Assembly: GCA_051000715.1 (NCBI GenBank)
Contig: JBPCOB010000008.1
Location: 1-17,567, forward strand
Reading direction: 5' to 3'
Source of the DNA: JBPCOB01 sp051000715
Lineage (GTDB): Bacteria > Actinomycetota > Actinomycetes > JALYNC01
Length of the DNA: 17,567 nucleotides
Shown: positions 1 to 6,648 of the stretch, one piece after another
How the letters are laid out: each line of letters begins with the position of its first letter
Numbering within the stretch: the stretch's first letter is position 1
Position numbers and translations under genes: made by a program
The notes under the pieces: generated by a model
What the model was told of the DNA's origin: nothing
The model's input: only the letters and a program-made list of their open reading frames with translations
Database searches by the model: none

Positions 1-2
1 CC

Positions 3-98
3 GGACAGGCATTCCGGGTGACTCGCCACGAGGGCGTCCCGCCGATACCAGGGCAACTTGACTGGACCTTCGACGTCTGGGGCGTCCAGGTCCGCTAG
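3..98 (+). CDS. C-terminal end of an unidentified protein (partial)
   Basis: An open frame enters from the left edge and ends at TAG (96-98), leaving 31 residues that finish in TFDVWGVQVR. The other two forward frames close early (at bases 19-21 and 58-60). The codons have the G/C-rich third positions expected here, and the next gene lies on the opposite strand and converges on it. Too little remains to assign a family. It could be chance read-through, so confidence is moderate. Confidence 0.4.
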   Translation, partial: GQAFRVTRHEGVPPIPGQLDWTFDVWGVQVR

Positions 99-127
99 CC
101 GGCAGCGGTTACCCGATTGCCCGGCCG

Positions 128-156
128 GCCCAGACGGCGCGCCCGGCCTCCTGGGC
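128..156. terminator. Possible hairpin between convergent genes
   Basis: GCCCAG (128-133) and CTGGGC (151-156) form a six-base inverted repeat around a 17-nt GC-rich loop that itself contains GGCGCGCC. It lies in the 80-nt gap between two convergent stop codons. There is no T tract, so a terminator role is only inferred. Confidence 0.25.
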
Positions 157-178
157 AAGCTGTTCGCCCCAGGGGGAC

Positions 179-1498
179 TCAGCCAGGGAGGTTCGTCGAG
201 TACTTGGCTATCCCCTGCTGGCTCGTTCCACCGAACGTCGTGAAGTAGCCCCCGAAGCCGACGGAGGTGGAGTTGGGGTCGGCCGTGATCGTGTAGACGC
301 CGTGGTTGGAGTTCGCGCCGGGGTTCCAGGGCAGCAAGGCCCCGGTGGTGGCGTCGACCGCGGCGACGTGATGGCGGGTGGCCGAGTTCGTCGCGGTGCA
401 GGGGCAGGCCTTGCCCACGAAGTTGAAGTGTCCACCGAGGTAGAGGACGTTGTTGCGGAGGTCGCAACCGGGGGTGTCGCCGTCATCCTCGGCGTCGAAG
501 GTCGAGCGAGGAAGCACCGTGCCGTCGGTCAGGTTGAAGGCGGTGACGTTGTAGCGGGTGGTCGCGGTGGACTGGCTCGCGTTGTAGTTGACCCGGAAGT
601 AGCCGCCGCAGGTGTAGACCCTCGACGAGGTGACGTGCAGCGCGTAGACGCGGCTCGTCTCCACCTGCTTGCAGGTCGGGCAGTTGCGCGGCGAGAAGAT
701 GCTGGGGTTCCAGGCCGAGACGCACGCCGCGGTCGCGCAGCTCGATGCGTCGGTGAGGGCCACCGCCGCCGCCTCGTTGCGCTGCACGCCGTTCACCAGG
801 CCGAAGTGGCCACCGAAGTAGACGGTGCCCCCGTTGGCCGAGAAGTCGATGGTGAACACCACCGGATTGCACCGCGGCGGGCACAACGTGGTGTCGCCGT
901 AGTACTGGGCCACGTTCGGCTTCCAGGTGGACACCAACGCTCCGGTGGTGGTGATCTCGGCCAGGCGCGACCGGGTCTGGCCGTCGATCTTGCTGAAGGC
1001 GCCGCCCAGGAACAGGTTGCCGTTCGGCCCCCGCTTGATCACGTAAATGGTGGCACCGGCGGTGACGGTGATGTTGGGGTTGACTATGCCGCGAGTTACG
1101 TCGACCGCCGCGAACCTGGCTCTTGGGATGGATCCGACCTGAGTGAAGGCGCCGCCCAGGTAGACCGTCCAGCCGAACACCGCGAGCGAGAACACCTCGC
1201 CGTTGGCGTTCGGATTCCATGGCAGCAGGTTGCCGGTCGTGCGGTCGAAGGCGGCGACGTTGTGGCGGACCACATCACGACTGGTGTCGCCCGGCGGCAC
1301 TCCGGGCGGGCGGACGGTGTTGAACCTCCCCCCGATGTACATGGTGTTGCCGGAGAAGACGATGCTGCGCACGACGGCGTCCGCCGCTCCCCCGACCTGC
1401 CAGGAGGGGTCCGGTTGGGTCGCGGTCGCTCCCAGGGCGTGGCTGGGACCCACCGCCAAAAGGACGGCCATCACGACAACTGCCTTCAGAAACCGCAC
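179..1498 (-). CDS. Secreted seven-bladed beta-propeller-like protein
   Basis: This is a 439-residue exported protein. The GTG start at 1498 is preceded by GGAGG with 7-nt spacing and begins a clear signal peptide: MRFLK, a hydrophobic stretch at about 6-18, and a likely cut after ALG (23). The mature part repeats a unit ending in an aromatic-x-G-G-x-F turn. Seven copies are visible, at about 54-59, 113-118, 163-168, 227-232, 295-301, 353-358 and 414-419. They alternate with R-x-x-x-A-A-x-D-x-x-T-G-x-L-L-P-W-N-P segments, clearest at 79-96 and 375-393. This resembles the delta-60-repeat/DUF5122 class of extracellular propellers. Ten cysteines sit mostly as close pairs (206/210, 254/259, 273/276, 365/367) in inter-blade insertions, which suits disulphides outside the cell. 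No catalytic motif is visible. A surface-binding role is inferred only from fold and export. The open frame runs upstream to 1903, but that extension lacks family features. Confidence 0.85.
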   Translation of the reverse strand: MRFLKAVVVMAVLLAVGPSHALGATATQPDPSWQVGGAADAVVRSIVFSGNTMYIGGRFNTVRPPGVPPGDTSRDVVRHNVAAFDRTTGNLLPWNPNANGEVFSLAVFGWTVYLGGAFTQVGSIPRARFAAVDVTRGIVNPNITVTAGATIYVIKRGPNGNLFLGGAFSKIDGQTRSRLAEITTTGALVSTWKPNVAQYYGDTTLCPPRCNPVVFTIDFSANGGTVYFGGHFGLVNGVQRNEAAAVALTDASSCATAACVSAWNPSIFSPRNCPTCKQVETSRVYALHVTSSRVYTCGGYFRVNYNASQSTATTRYNVTAFNLTDGTVLPRSTFDAEDDGDTPGCDLRNNVLYLGGHFNFVGKACPCTATNSATRHHVAAVDATTGALLPWNPGANSNHGVYTITADPNSTSVGFGGYFTTFGGTSQQGIAKYSTNLPG

Positions 1499-1755
1499 CG
1501 GTCTTCCTCCAGGTTTCTCTTCGAGATGATCAGACAACCCGCCGCTGGGCTGGAGATCGCGGTCCGGGACATCAGCGGTCTCGGAAACCCAATGACCCGT
1601 AGAACCAGGTTGCCCAGCACTGGTAGGAGTGCCTGCCGGGTAGAAGGCGTGAACTCGAAGAGTACCCGAATGCTTCGGCGCACCGGCCCGAAGGCTGCCG
1701 AGACTAAATCCGCTGACTCCAGGGCCGTTACCGATGACGCCCGGCGTCCGTCCGC

Positions 1756-2760
1756 TCAGTCGAGCGGCGAATCCGTCTGCGTGACGACGAGGTCCGTCGG
1801 CGCACCGTGGACGACCGGCACCGTCCCGAGCCGCCCGGCCCGGAAGTCGGTGAACGCCTGGCGCACCTCCGCCTCGGTGTTCATGACGAACGGCCCGGCC
1901 CACGCCACCGGCTCACGGATCGGCCGGCCGCCCAGGAGCAGCACCTCCATCGAGGCCGCGCCGTCCTGCGAGCCGGCATCAGCGGTGACTGTCAGCGCAT
2001 CGCCGGAGCCGAACACGCTCAGCTGCCCCGTCCGCACCGGTCGCGCGTCTACCCCGACCGTCCCTCGACCCGCCAGAACGTAGACCAGGGCGTTCTGGTC
2101 GCTCAGCCAGGGCAGGACCACGTGGGCGCCCGGATTGATGCTGGCGTGCACCATCGTCATCGGGGTGTACGTCGACCCGGGGCCGCGGTGGCCGCCGAGG
2201 TTCCCCGCGATCAGCCGGAGCAGCGCGCCGCCGTCGTCGGAGGACAGCAGCTGTACTCGCTCCCCGCTCAGGTCCTGGTAGCGAGGATCGACCCACTTCT
2301 GCGCCCTCGGCAGGTTGACCCACAGCTGCAGCCCGTGGAAGAGCCCGCCGCTCATCACGATCTCCTCAGGCGGGGTCTCGATGTGCAGGATCCCCTTGCC
2401 GGCGGTCATCCACTGGGTGTCGCCGTCACTGATCAGGCCGCCGCCACCGTTGGAGTCGTTGTGCCGCAGCACCCCGTCGATCATGTAGGTGACCGTCTCG
2501 AACCCGCGGTGCGGATGCCAGGGAGTGCCTTTTGGCTCGCCGGGTCCGTAGTCGATCTCGCCGATCTGGTCGAGGTGGATGAACGGGTCCAGGTCGGCCA
2601 GGTCGGCGCCGGCGAACGCCCGGCGTACCGGGAAGCCTTCGCCCTCGAACCCTCGGGGCGCCGTCGTGACGGTGCGGATCGAGCGTTGTAGGGCCGTTCC
2701 TGGGTCGGGTCGGCCGATGCGCGGCAGCGTGGTGATGTCCTCGACGGTGGCGGCCGGCAT
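1756..2760 (-). CDS. Pirin family protein (bicupin)
   Basis: This 334-residue protein has the pirin cupin signature HPHRGFETVTY (about 82-92), followed by H126 and E128 in ILHIET. Together these give the H/H/H/E set that binds one metal ion in pirins. The second cupin half occupies the C-terminal part. The ATG at 2760 follows AAGGAG with 6-nt spacing. Bacterial pirins are cytoplasmic; some show quercetin 2,3-dioxygenase activity and others act as redox-linked partners, so the true substrate cannot be read here. It lies 57 nt downstream of the marR-type gene on the same strand and is probably co-transcribed with it. That suggests induction by the same phenolic, electrophile or oxidant signal that the regulator senses. 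The gene appears intact. Confidence 0.93.
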   Translation of the reverse strand: MPAATVEDITTLPRIGRPDPGTALQRSIRTVTTAPRGFEGEGFPVRRAFAGADLADLDPFIHLDQIGEIDYGPGEPKGTPWHPHRGFETVTYMIDGVLRHNDSNGGGGLISDGDTQWMTAGKGILHIETPPEEIVMSGGLFHGLQLWVNLPRAQKWVDPRYQDLSGERVQLLSSDDGGALLRLIAGNLGGHRGPGSTYTPMTMVHASINPGAHVVLPWLSDQNALVYVLAGRGTVGVDARPVRTGQLSVFGSGDALTVTADAGSQDGAASMEVLLLGGRPIREPVAWAGPFVMNTEAEVRQAFTDFRAGRLGTVPVVHGAPTDLVVTQTDSPLD

Positions 2761-2817
2761 GGCGGACTCCTTGAAGCTCGGGGCGGGGTAGACGCGCTCC
2801 CCAACCCGATGCCGGGC

Positions 2818-3351
2818 CTACTTGTTCCGTTGCGACACGTGCTCATCCGGGCGGCAGTCCGCAGAAGCGTCCGGTCGGCCGGCCATCGCCCCGCACTCCG
2901 CGTCCAGCTGCCGCGACACCGCCTCACTGATCTCTCTCAGTTGCCGGATCTGGTCCGGCCTGAGTGCGTCGAGCAGTGCCGAACGAACCCGCTCGACGTG
3001 ACCGGGCGCGGCAGCAGCGAGCGCCCGGAACCCCTCGTCGGTGAGTTGCGCCACCTGGCCGCGCTTGTCGGTAGGACAGACCGCCCGACGTACCCAGCCG
3101 CGCTCTTCGAGCCGGGCCACGGCGTGGGACAGCCGACTCCTGCTCGCGAGCGATGCCTCGGCGAGGTCACGCATCCGCATGGCGCGGTCTGGTTTCTCGG
3201 ACAGCCGCACGAGGATCTCGTAGTACGCGTGCGGCATCCCGGCGTCCCGCTGGAGCTGGTTGTCGAGGGCGTCGGAGAACCGCCGAGTCGCGTCCAGGAA
3301 GGCGCGCCAGGCGCGCTGCTCCTCGTCGTCGAGCCACCGGGGGTTGGGCAC
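2818..3351 (-). CDS. MarR family transcriptional regulator
   Basis: This is a 177-residue winged-helix regulator. The order is a dimerisation helix (WRAFLDATRRF), the recognition-helix region at about 60-80 (LAEASLASRSRLSHAVARLEE region) and the wing with the MarR signature DKRGQVAQLT (about 95-104). I chose the GTG at 3351 because the protein then starts VPNPRWLDDEEQ, like many relatives, and because a -10 box (TACGAT) sits 6 nt upstream, suiting a leaderless message. The frame also runs 36 nt further to a TTG at 3387, but that start would lie inside the operator. One cysteine, C92, sits just before the wing and might be redox-active. It is divergent from yceI and upstream of pirin, and probably represses both and itself through the two palindromes in the gap. 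The C-terminal 20 residues are polar and poorly conserved in kind. Confidence 0.92.
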   Translation of the reverse strand: MPNPRWLDDEEQRAWRAFLDATRRFSDALDNQLQRDAGMPHAYYEILVRLSEKPDRAMRMRDLAEASLASRSRLSHAVARLEERGWVRRAVCPTDKRGQVAQLTDEGFRALAAAAPGHVERVRSALLDALRPDQIRQLREISEAVSRQLDAECGAMAGRPDASADCRPDEHVSQRNK

Positions 3352-3357
3352 CCGGAC

Positions 3358-3387
3358 ATCGTACAGCGGGAATGGTTGAACTCTCAA
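3358..3387 (-). promoter_or_regulatory. Predicted marR promoter (leaderless)
   Basis: Reading the - strand, TTGAGA (3387-3382) and TACGAT (3363-3358) are 18 nt apart and resemble -35 and -10 boxes. Transcription would begin at or near the GTG at 3351, giving a leaderless message. The -35 box lies inside the upstream palindrome, so a regulator bound there would block it. The boxes are seen; their use is inferred. Confidence 0.5.
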
Positions 3388-3388
3388 C
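3375..3388. promoter_or_regulatory. Operator O1, probable MarR site
   Basis: The sequence is GTTGA-ACTC-TCAAC, with perfect five-base arms and a 4-nt centre. It has the same arms and spacing as the second site, with centres 37 bp apart. It overlaps the -35 boxes of both predicted divergent promoters. Palindromes of the TTGA...TCAA kind are typical of MarR-family operators; assignment to this regulator is inferred from position. Confidence 0.65.
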
Positions 3389-3403
3389 GTCGTTCGTTAG
3401 GGT
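3376..3403 (+). promoter_or_regulatory. Predicted yceI promoter
   Basis: TTGAAC (3376-3381) and TAGGGT (3398-3403) are separated by 16 nt and look like -35 and -10 boxes. O1 covers the -35 box and O2 lies 8 nt past the -10 box, about where transcription would start. That is a suitable layout for tight repression. Confidence 0.5.
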
Positions 3404-3411
3404 GACCGAAG

Positions 3412-3425
3412 GTTGAAGCTTCAAC
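3412..3425. promoter_or_regulatory. Operator O2, probable MarR site
   Basis: GTTGAAGCTTCAAC is a perfect 14-bp palindrome, the best in the window. It shares GTTGA-N4-TCAAC with O1 and lies just downstream of the predicted yceI -10 box, 16 nt before the yceI start codon. Binding there would block initiation or early elongation of yceI. Confidence 0.7.
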
Positions 3426-3441
3426 GAGAGAGGGCAAGATC

Positions 3442-4009
3442 ATGACCATTACCTCCACCGAGACCAGCATCCCCGGCTACGTCGCCGGCACCTGGGCGAT
3501 CGACCCCGTGCACTCCGAGGTCGGCTTCTCCGTCCGGGCACATGATGGTGAGCAAGGTCCGGGGCAAGTTCGGCACCTTCGAGGGAACCATCACGACGGC
3601 GCAGGACCCGCTCGCGTCCTCTGTCACGGCGACGATCGACCTGGCGTCGATCTCAACCGGTAACGACCAGCGCGACGGTCACCTGCGCTCGTCGGACTTC
3701 TTCGACGTCGAGACGCATCCGAAGATGACCTACCGCTCCACCGGTATACGGGTCGAGGACGGTGCACAGCTGGTCGACGGTGAGCTGACCATCCGCGGCG
3801 TCACCCGTCCGGTGACCCTCGCGCTCGAGGTCAACGGCATCGGGCCCGACGCCTACGGCGGCACCCGGGCCGGCTTCACCGCGACCGGTGAGATCAACCG
3901 CAAGGACTTCGGCGTCAACTGGAGCGCCGTCATCGAGGGCGGCGGGGCGGTCGTGTCCGACAAGGTCGCGCTCAGCATCGAGATCGAAGCGGTCCTCAAC
4001 AACAGCTGA
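3442..4009 (+). pseudogene. YceI family protein, broken by a one-base insertion
   Basis: Members of this family have a lipocalin-like barrel that binds isoprenoid or amide-type ligands; several are stress- or MarR-regulated. The ATG at 3442 opens the usual start of such proteins (GYVAGTWAIDPVHSEVGFSVR, residues about 12-32). The frame then fails at the GGG run 3536-3538. Removing one G restores HMMVSKVRGKFGTFEGTI and the rest of the domain, including SSDFFDVETHPKMTY and the C-terminal GVNWSAVIEGGG, to the stop at 4009. The corrected product is 188 residues, a normal family length, so nothing else is missing. As written, the first frame yields 73 residues and the second can only start internally at 3542. 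This is either a recent inactivation or a homopolymer sequencing error; I cannot tell which. A stem-loop follows the stop. Confidence 0.85.
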
Positions 4010-4025
4010 CCTGGAACATCGCGCT

Positions 4026-4053
4026 GCCGAGCCGGCTCGAAGCCGGCCTCGGC
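4026..4053 (+). terminator. Stem-loop terminator after yceI
   Basis: GCCGAGCCGGCT (4026-4037) pairs with AGCCGG plus CTCGGC (4041-4053) across a CGA loop. That gives a 12-bp stem with one bulged C at 4047, beginning 16 nt after the yceI stop. No T tract follows, as is common in high-GC actinobacteria. It separates yceI from the VOC gene. Confidence 0.6.
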
Positions 4054-4099
4054 AAATGCGGTGGGCTCAATCCACCGACGTCCGCAGGGAGACATCGCC

Positions 4100-4627
4100 A
4101 TGGGCATAGTCCGGCTCAACCACGCCGTGCTTTACGTCCGCAACCTCGAGGAGACCGTCCGGTTCTACACCGACGTCCTCGGCTTCCGTCCGGTGAACAT
4201 GACGCCGGACGGGTTCGCCGGTGCGGCGTTTCTCCAGGCCTCCGGTTCGACCAACGACCACGACCTCGGCCTGTTCGAGATCGGCGCGGCGGCTGGCCCG
4301 TCGCTGGCCGGCCGGTCCACGGTCGGTCTGTATCACCTTGCGTGGGAGGTGGACACCCTGGACGAGCTGGAGGCGACCGCCGGGAAGCTCTCGGCCGCCG
4401 GCGCGCTGGTCGGGGCCTCCGACCACGGCACCACGAAGAGCCTGTACGGCAAGGACCCCAACGGTCTCGAGTTCGAGATCGCCTGGATTGTCCCGGCCGA
4501 CCTGCTCGACGACGAGGCACGCCACGCCCGCAGGCGCATCGGCCGACTCGACATCGCCACGGAGAAGGCCCGCTACGGCGCGAAGACTCTCGGCGGCGTC
4601 GGCGTCTCGGTTCCCGCCGGCGCCTGA
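4100..4627 (+). CDS. VOC family metalloenzyme (glyoxalase/extradiol dioxygenase type)
   Basis: This 175-residue protein has the two beta-alpha-beta-beta-beta modules of the vicinal-oxygen-chelate fold. Metal ligands can be proposed at H8 (LNHAV), E60 (LGLFEIG), H79 (LYHLAWEV) and E126 (DPNGLEFEI), matching the H/E/H/E pattern of glyoxalase I. YHLAWEV and DPNGLEFEIAW also resemble CatE-like ring-cleavage proteins. The substrate cannot be settled. The ATG at 4100 follows an AGGGAGA Shine-Dalgarno; an in-frame upstream start at 4061 would add 13 residues that look unlike the family and has no site. The C-terminal 40 residues are arginine-rich and then Gly/Val-rich, an extension beyond the fold. 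It follows yceI on the same strand, but a stem-loop intervenes, and it converges with the esterase gene 45 nt away. Confidence 0.88.
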   Translation: MGIVRLNHAVLYVRNLEETVRFYTDVLGFRPVNMTPDGFAGAAFLQASGSTNDHDLGLFEIGAAAGPSLAGRSTVGLYHLAWEVDTLDELEATAGKLSAAGALVGASDHGTTKSLYGKDPNGLEFEIAWIVPADLLDDEARHARRRIGRLDIATEKARYGAKTLGGVGVSVPAGA

Positions 4628-4672
4628 CGGCGTCTCGCCGATCCCACCGCGCTGCCCACGCGCATGCCGGAC

Positions 4673-5698
4673 CTATGGCGTCAGGCGCTCGGCCAGGTAG
4701 CGCAGGGACAGCGGGTAGCGGTAGTCGATGCCGGCGTGCGTCGCGTCGAAGAGCTCGAAATACACGTCGGTCACCCCGATCCCCGCCAGCGCCTGCCGGA
4801 ACGCCTCGGCACCGAGGTCGAGATACCACTCGTCGGACTTCCCGGCGTCGATCCAGACGGCCCGCAACCCGCGGAGCGCGTCGGCGTACGCCGGCACCAT
4901 CCGGACCGGGTCCCAGTCGAGCCAGCGCGACCAGACCTCGGGCCGGAGCACGCCGGAGCTGGGCTCGAAGGGCAGCTCGACGCTGCCGTCGTCGTTCGCC
5001 GAGAAGGCTGCCGCGCACCCGTAGACCATGACGAGCGAGGCGTCGGTCGGCTTGCTCATCGGTGGCCGGCGGCGGAAGTCGGCCCAGAACTTCTCGTATG
5101 AGTCGTCGTAGGAGTCCCGCAGCGCCCGTGCCACCTTCGCGAACTCGGGGAGGTAGGACGCTTCGTACAACGTGTCGCCGGCGTGGGTGGCCAGTCCGCC
5201 GAACAGGTCGGGGCGCAGCATCGGAGTGATCATGGCGCCGAAGCCGCCGCTGGACTTGCCGGCGATGCCCCGGTGCGCCGCCGCGGGCAGCGTCCGGTAG
5301 TGCGCGTCGACCCACGGAACGATCTCGTCGCAAAGGTAGGTGTGGTAGCGCCCGGTGCCTGGCGAGTCGACGAACTGCGAGCCGCCGTACGCCGTCCACG
5401 CGTCGACCCACACCAGGATGCAGGGCGGCGCGTCGCCGGCCGCGAACAGGGCATCGGCGTTCTCGAGGAAGGTCCGCCGGAACGGCGAACGGTTGTGCCA
5501 CATGGGCAGCGATCCGGTGTAGCCCTGGATCATGTAGACCGACGGGTAACGCCGGTCGGGTTCGACGTCATAGCCCGGCGGCTGGTAGACCTCCAGCGGC
5601 CGCTCGGCCGGGTCGTCGAGTGGGTTGTCGCGTAGGGCGGTCGAGCCGAAGACGTGGCGGTCCAGGCGGCCGGCCAGGTCGCGCGGCCAGGCGGTCAT
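4673..5698 (-). CDS. Esterase of the alpha/beta-hydrolase (PF00756, esterase D/antigen 85-like) family
   Basis: This 341-residue hydrolase has a nucleophile elbow GKSSGGFGAM (147-156) in which S149 is the G-x-S-x-G serine. H321 in DATHAGIDYRY is the likely catalytic histidine, and D289 (or D284) in DAGKSDEWY the acid. The N-terminal part (LEVYQPPGYD, then YPSVYMIQGYTGS) is typical of the 'putative esterase' family, which includes S-formylglutathione hydrolase, enterochelin esterase and mycolyltransferases. There is no signal peptide, so it is probably cytoplasmic. The substrate is unknown. The ATG at 5698 follows GAGGAG with short (4-nt) spacing. Its promoter should lie in the gap 5699-5824, where I see no clear boxes. 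The gene looks intact, unlike the dehydrogenase upstream on the same strand. Confidence 0.9.
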   Translation of the reverse strand: MTAWPRDLAGRLDRHVFGSTALRDNPLDDPAERPLEVYQPPGYDVEPDRRYPSVYMIQGYTGSLPMWHNRSPFRRTFLENADALFAAGDAPPCILVWVDAWTAYGGSQFVDSPGTGRYHTYLCDEIVPWVDAHYRTLPAAAHRGIAGKSSGGFGAMITPMLRPDLFGGLATHAGDTLYEASYLPEFAKVARALRDSYDDSYEKFWADFRRRPPMSKPTDASLVMVYGCAAAFSANDDGSVELPFEPSSGVLRPEVWSRWLDWDPVRMVPAYADALRGLRAVWIDAGKSDEWYLDLGAEAFRQALAGIGVTDVYFELFDATHAGIDYRYPLSLRYLAERLTP

Positions 5699-5792
5699 TG
5701 AGCTCCTCAGGCAGTACCGGGGTCCTGATGGGGAGGCTAACGTCCACCGCCGTCAGCGCGAACGTAGCGCTTCTCGCAGCAATTCGCGCCAG

Positions 5793-5808
5793 AGCCGCAG
5801 TCGCGGCT
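5793..5808 (-). terminator. Hairpin downstream of the dehydrogenase remnant
   Basis: AGCCGC (5793-5798) and GCGGCT (5803-5808) form a six-base stem with a four-base loop, 16 nt past the dehydrogenase stop in the direction of transcription. There is no T tract. It may be a relic terminator insulating the esterase gene. Confidence 0.3.
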
Positions 5809-5824
5809 GAGGAGCCGGCTGTCC

Positions 5825-6355
5825 CTAGGCCACGCGCGACGGCGGCTCCCGGCCGGTCAGCACGGCGATCACGTTGTCGGCGCACAGCGAGGCCATGGCG
5901 TCCCGCGTCACCCGCGTGGCCGAGCCGATGTGGGGGACCAGCACGGTGTTGGGCAGCGCCACCAGCTCGGCCGGCACGCGGGGCTCGTCCTCGTAGACGT
6001 CGAGCCCGGCACCGGCCAGCCTCCCGGAGCGCGGCGCCTGCACTAGTGCGGTGGTGTCGGCCACGCCGCACCGCGGCAGGTGTTCACCAGCACCGCGCCC
6101 GCCTTCATCTGCGCCAGGGTGTCGATGTTGATCATGTGCTGGGTCTCGGGCGTCAGGTTGACGTGCAGGCTGACGTCGTCGGAAGCAGCCGAGCAGCTTG
6201 CCGAGCGGTTGGCGCTGCGCCCCGTGGAGCCGGGCTGCCTGCTCCATCGGAGGGGCGTCCGAGAACACCAGCCGTGGCTCGAACCCGCGTAGGGGCAACG
6301 CGTTGCCCGATGCGCCCGAAGCCCACCAGGCCGACGGGTCGCACCGGAGAGCTCG
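5825..6355 (-). pseudogene. D-2-hydroxyacid dehydrogenase remnant, truncated with three frameshifts
   Basis: The NAD-binding half of a glyoxylate/hydroxypyruvate reductase-type enzyme is readable only by switching frames. The first - strand frame gives VGLVGFGRIGQRV, the Rossmann GxGxxG region. A shift near 6285-6300 leads to LRGFEPRLVFSD. A second near 6188-6192 leads to SDDVSLHVNLTPETQHMIN and AGAVLVNTCRG. A third near 6066-6072 returns to GRLAGAGLDVYEDEPRVP and PHIGSATRVTRDAM, ending at the stop at 5825. The PHIGSAT segment keeps the family's catalytic histidine. The whole N-terminal substrate-binding half (roughly the first 130 residues) is absent. Upstream, the sequence switches at about 6355-6366 to the divergent PIN-domain fragment, so a rearrangement removed both 5' ends. 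The gene is non-functional as written. Confidence 0.85.
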
Positions 6356-6365
6356 GCCGCTGCTC

Positions 6366-6572
6366 ACTTCGGCCGGCGTCGTCATCGAGCCGTTGCGTGT
6401 CGACGATGCGGAGGTCGCGGGCGCCATTCGAGCCATCGAGGGCGGCCGGATGCTGTCGCTCGGAGACCGGTGCTGCCTCGCCCTGACGCTGCACGCGGCC
6501 GCGGAGGTGCTCACCGCGGACCGAGGCTGGGGCGAACTCGACCTACCGATTCGGGTCTGGCTCGTTCGCTGA
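6366..6572 (+). pseudogene. PIN-domain (VapC-like) toxin, C-terminal fragment
   Basis: A + strand frame ending at TGA 6572 reads SAGVVIEPLRVDDAEVAGAI and then GGRMLSLGDRCCLALT and AEVLTADRGWGEL. This is the C-terminal half of a VapC ribonuclease. The two acidic sites of this half, the D of LSLGDR and the D of TADRGW, are kept. The N-terminal half with the first catalytic Asp (usually VLDASA) is missing, and no VapB-like antitoxin precedes it. The open frame extends back to 6198, but that portion is antisense to the dehydrogenase remnant and has no family resemblance. About 68 residues remain. It is best explained as the stump of a toxin-antitoxin pair deleted at a breakpoint near 6360. Confidence 0.75.
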
Positions 6573-6648
6573 CCCCTTCGGCCCAGAGAGGCGTGCGCCG
6601 GGATGTCGGACCGCGGATCGGCGTCCGCCGCGGCCGCGTGCTCAACCC

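Noticed and set aside
1499..1755. 257-nt gap upstream of the propeller gene, checked for a small gene or promoter
   Set aside because: Only the ribosome site of the propeller gene is clear; no convincing -35/-10 pair, hairpin or small gene was seen.
302..2083. Long + strand open frame of 593 codons
   Set aside because: It lies antisense to the propeller and pirin genes, has no recognisable domain and runs across two real genes; it is a by-product of high GC.
4620..4688. Ten-base inverted repeat GCGCCTGACG / CGTCAGGCGC, and a small hairpin CGGCG-TCT-CGCCG at 4628-4640, between convergent VOC and esterase genes
   Set aside because: The arms lie largely in coding ends and are 49 nt apart, and the small hairpin has only 5 bp; not enough to claim a bidirectional terminator.
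4116..5501. 461-codon - strand open frame
   Set aside because: It overlaps the esterase in another frame and the VOC gene antisense; its translation is Arg/Pro/Gly-rich low-complexity sequence.
6198..6365. N-terminal extension of the VapC-like frame
   Set aside because: It is antisense to the dehydrogenase remnant, which is recognisable there, so the toxin similarity begins only at about 6366.
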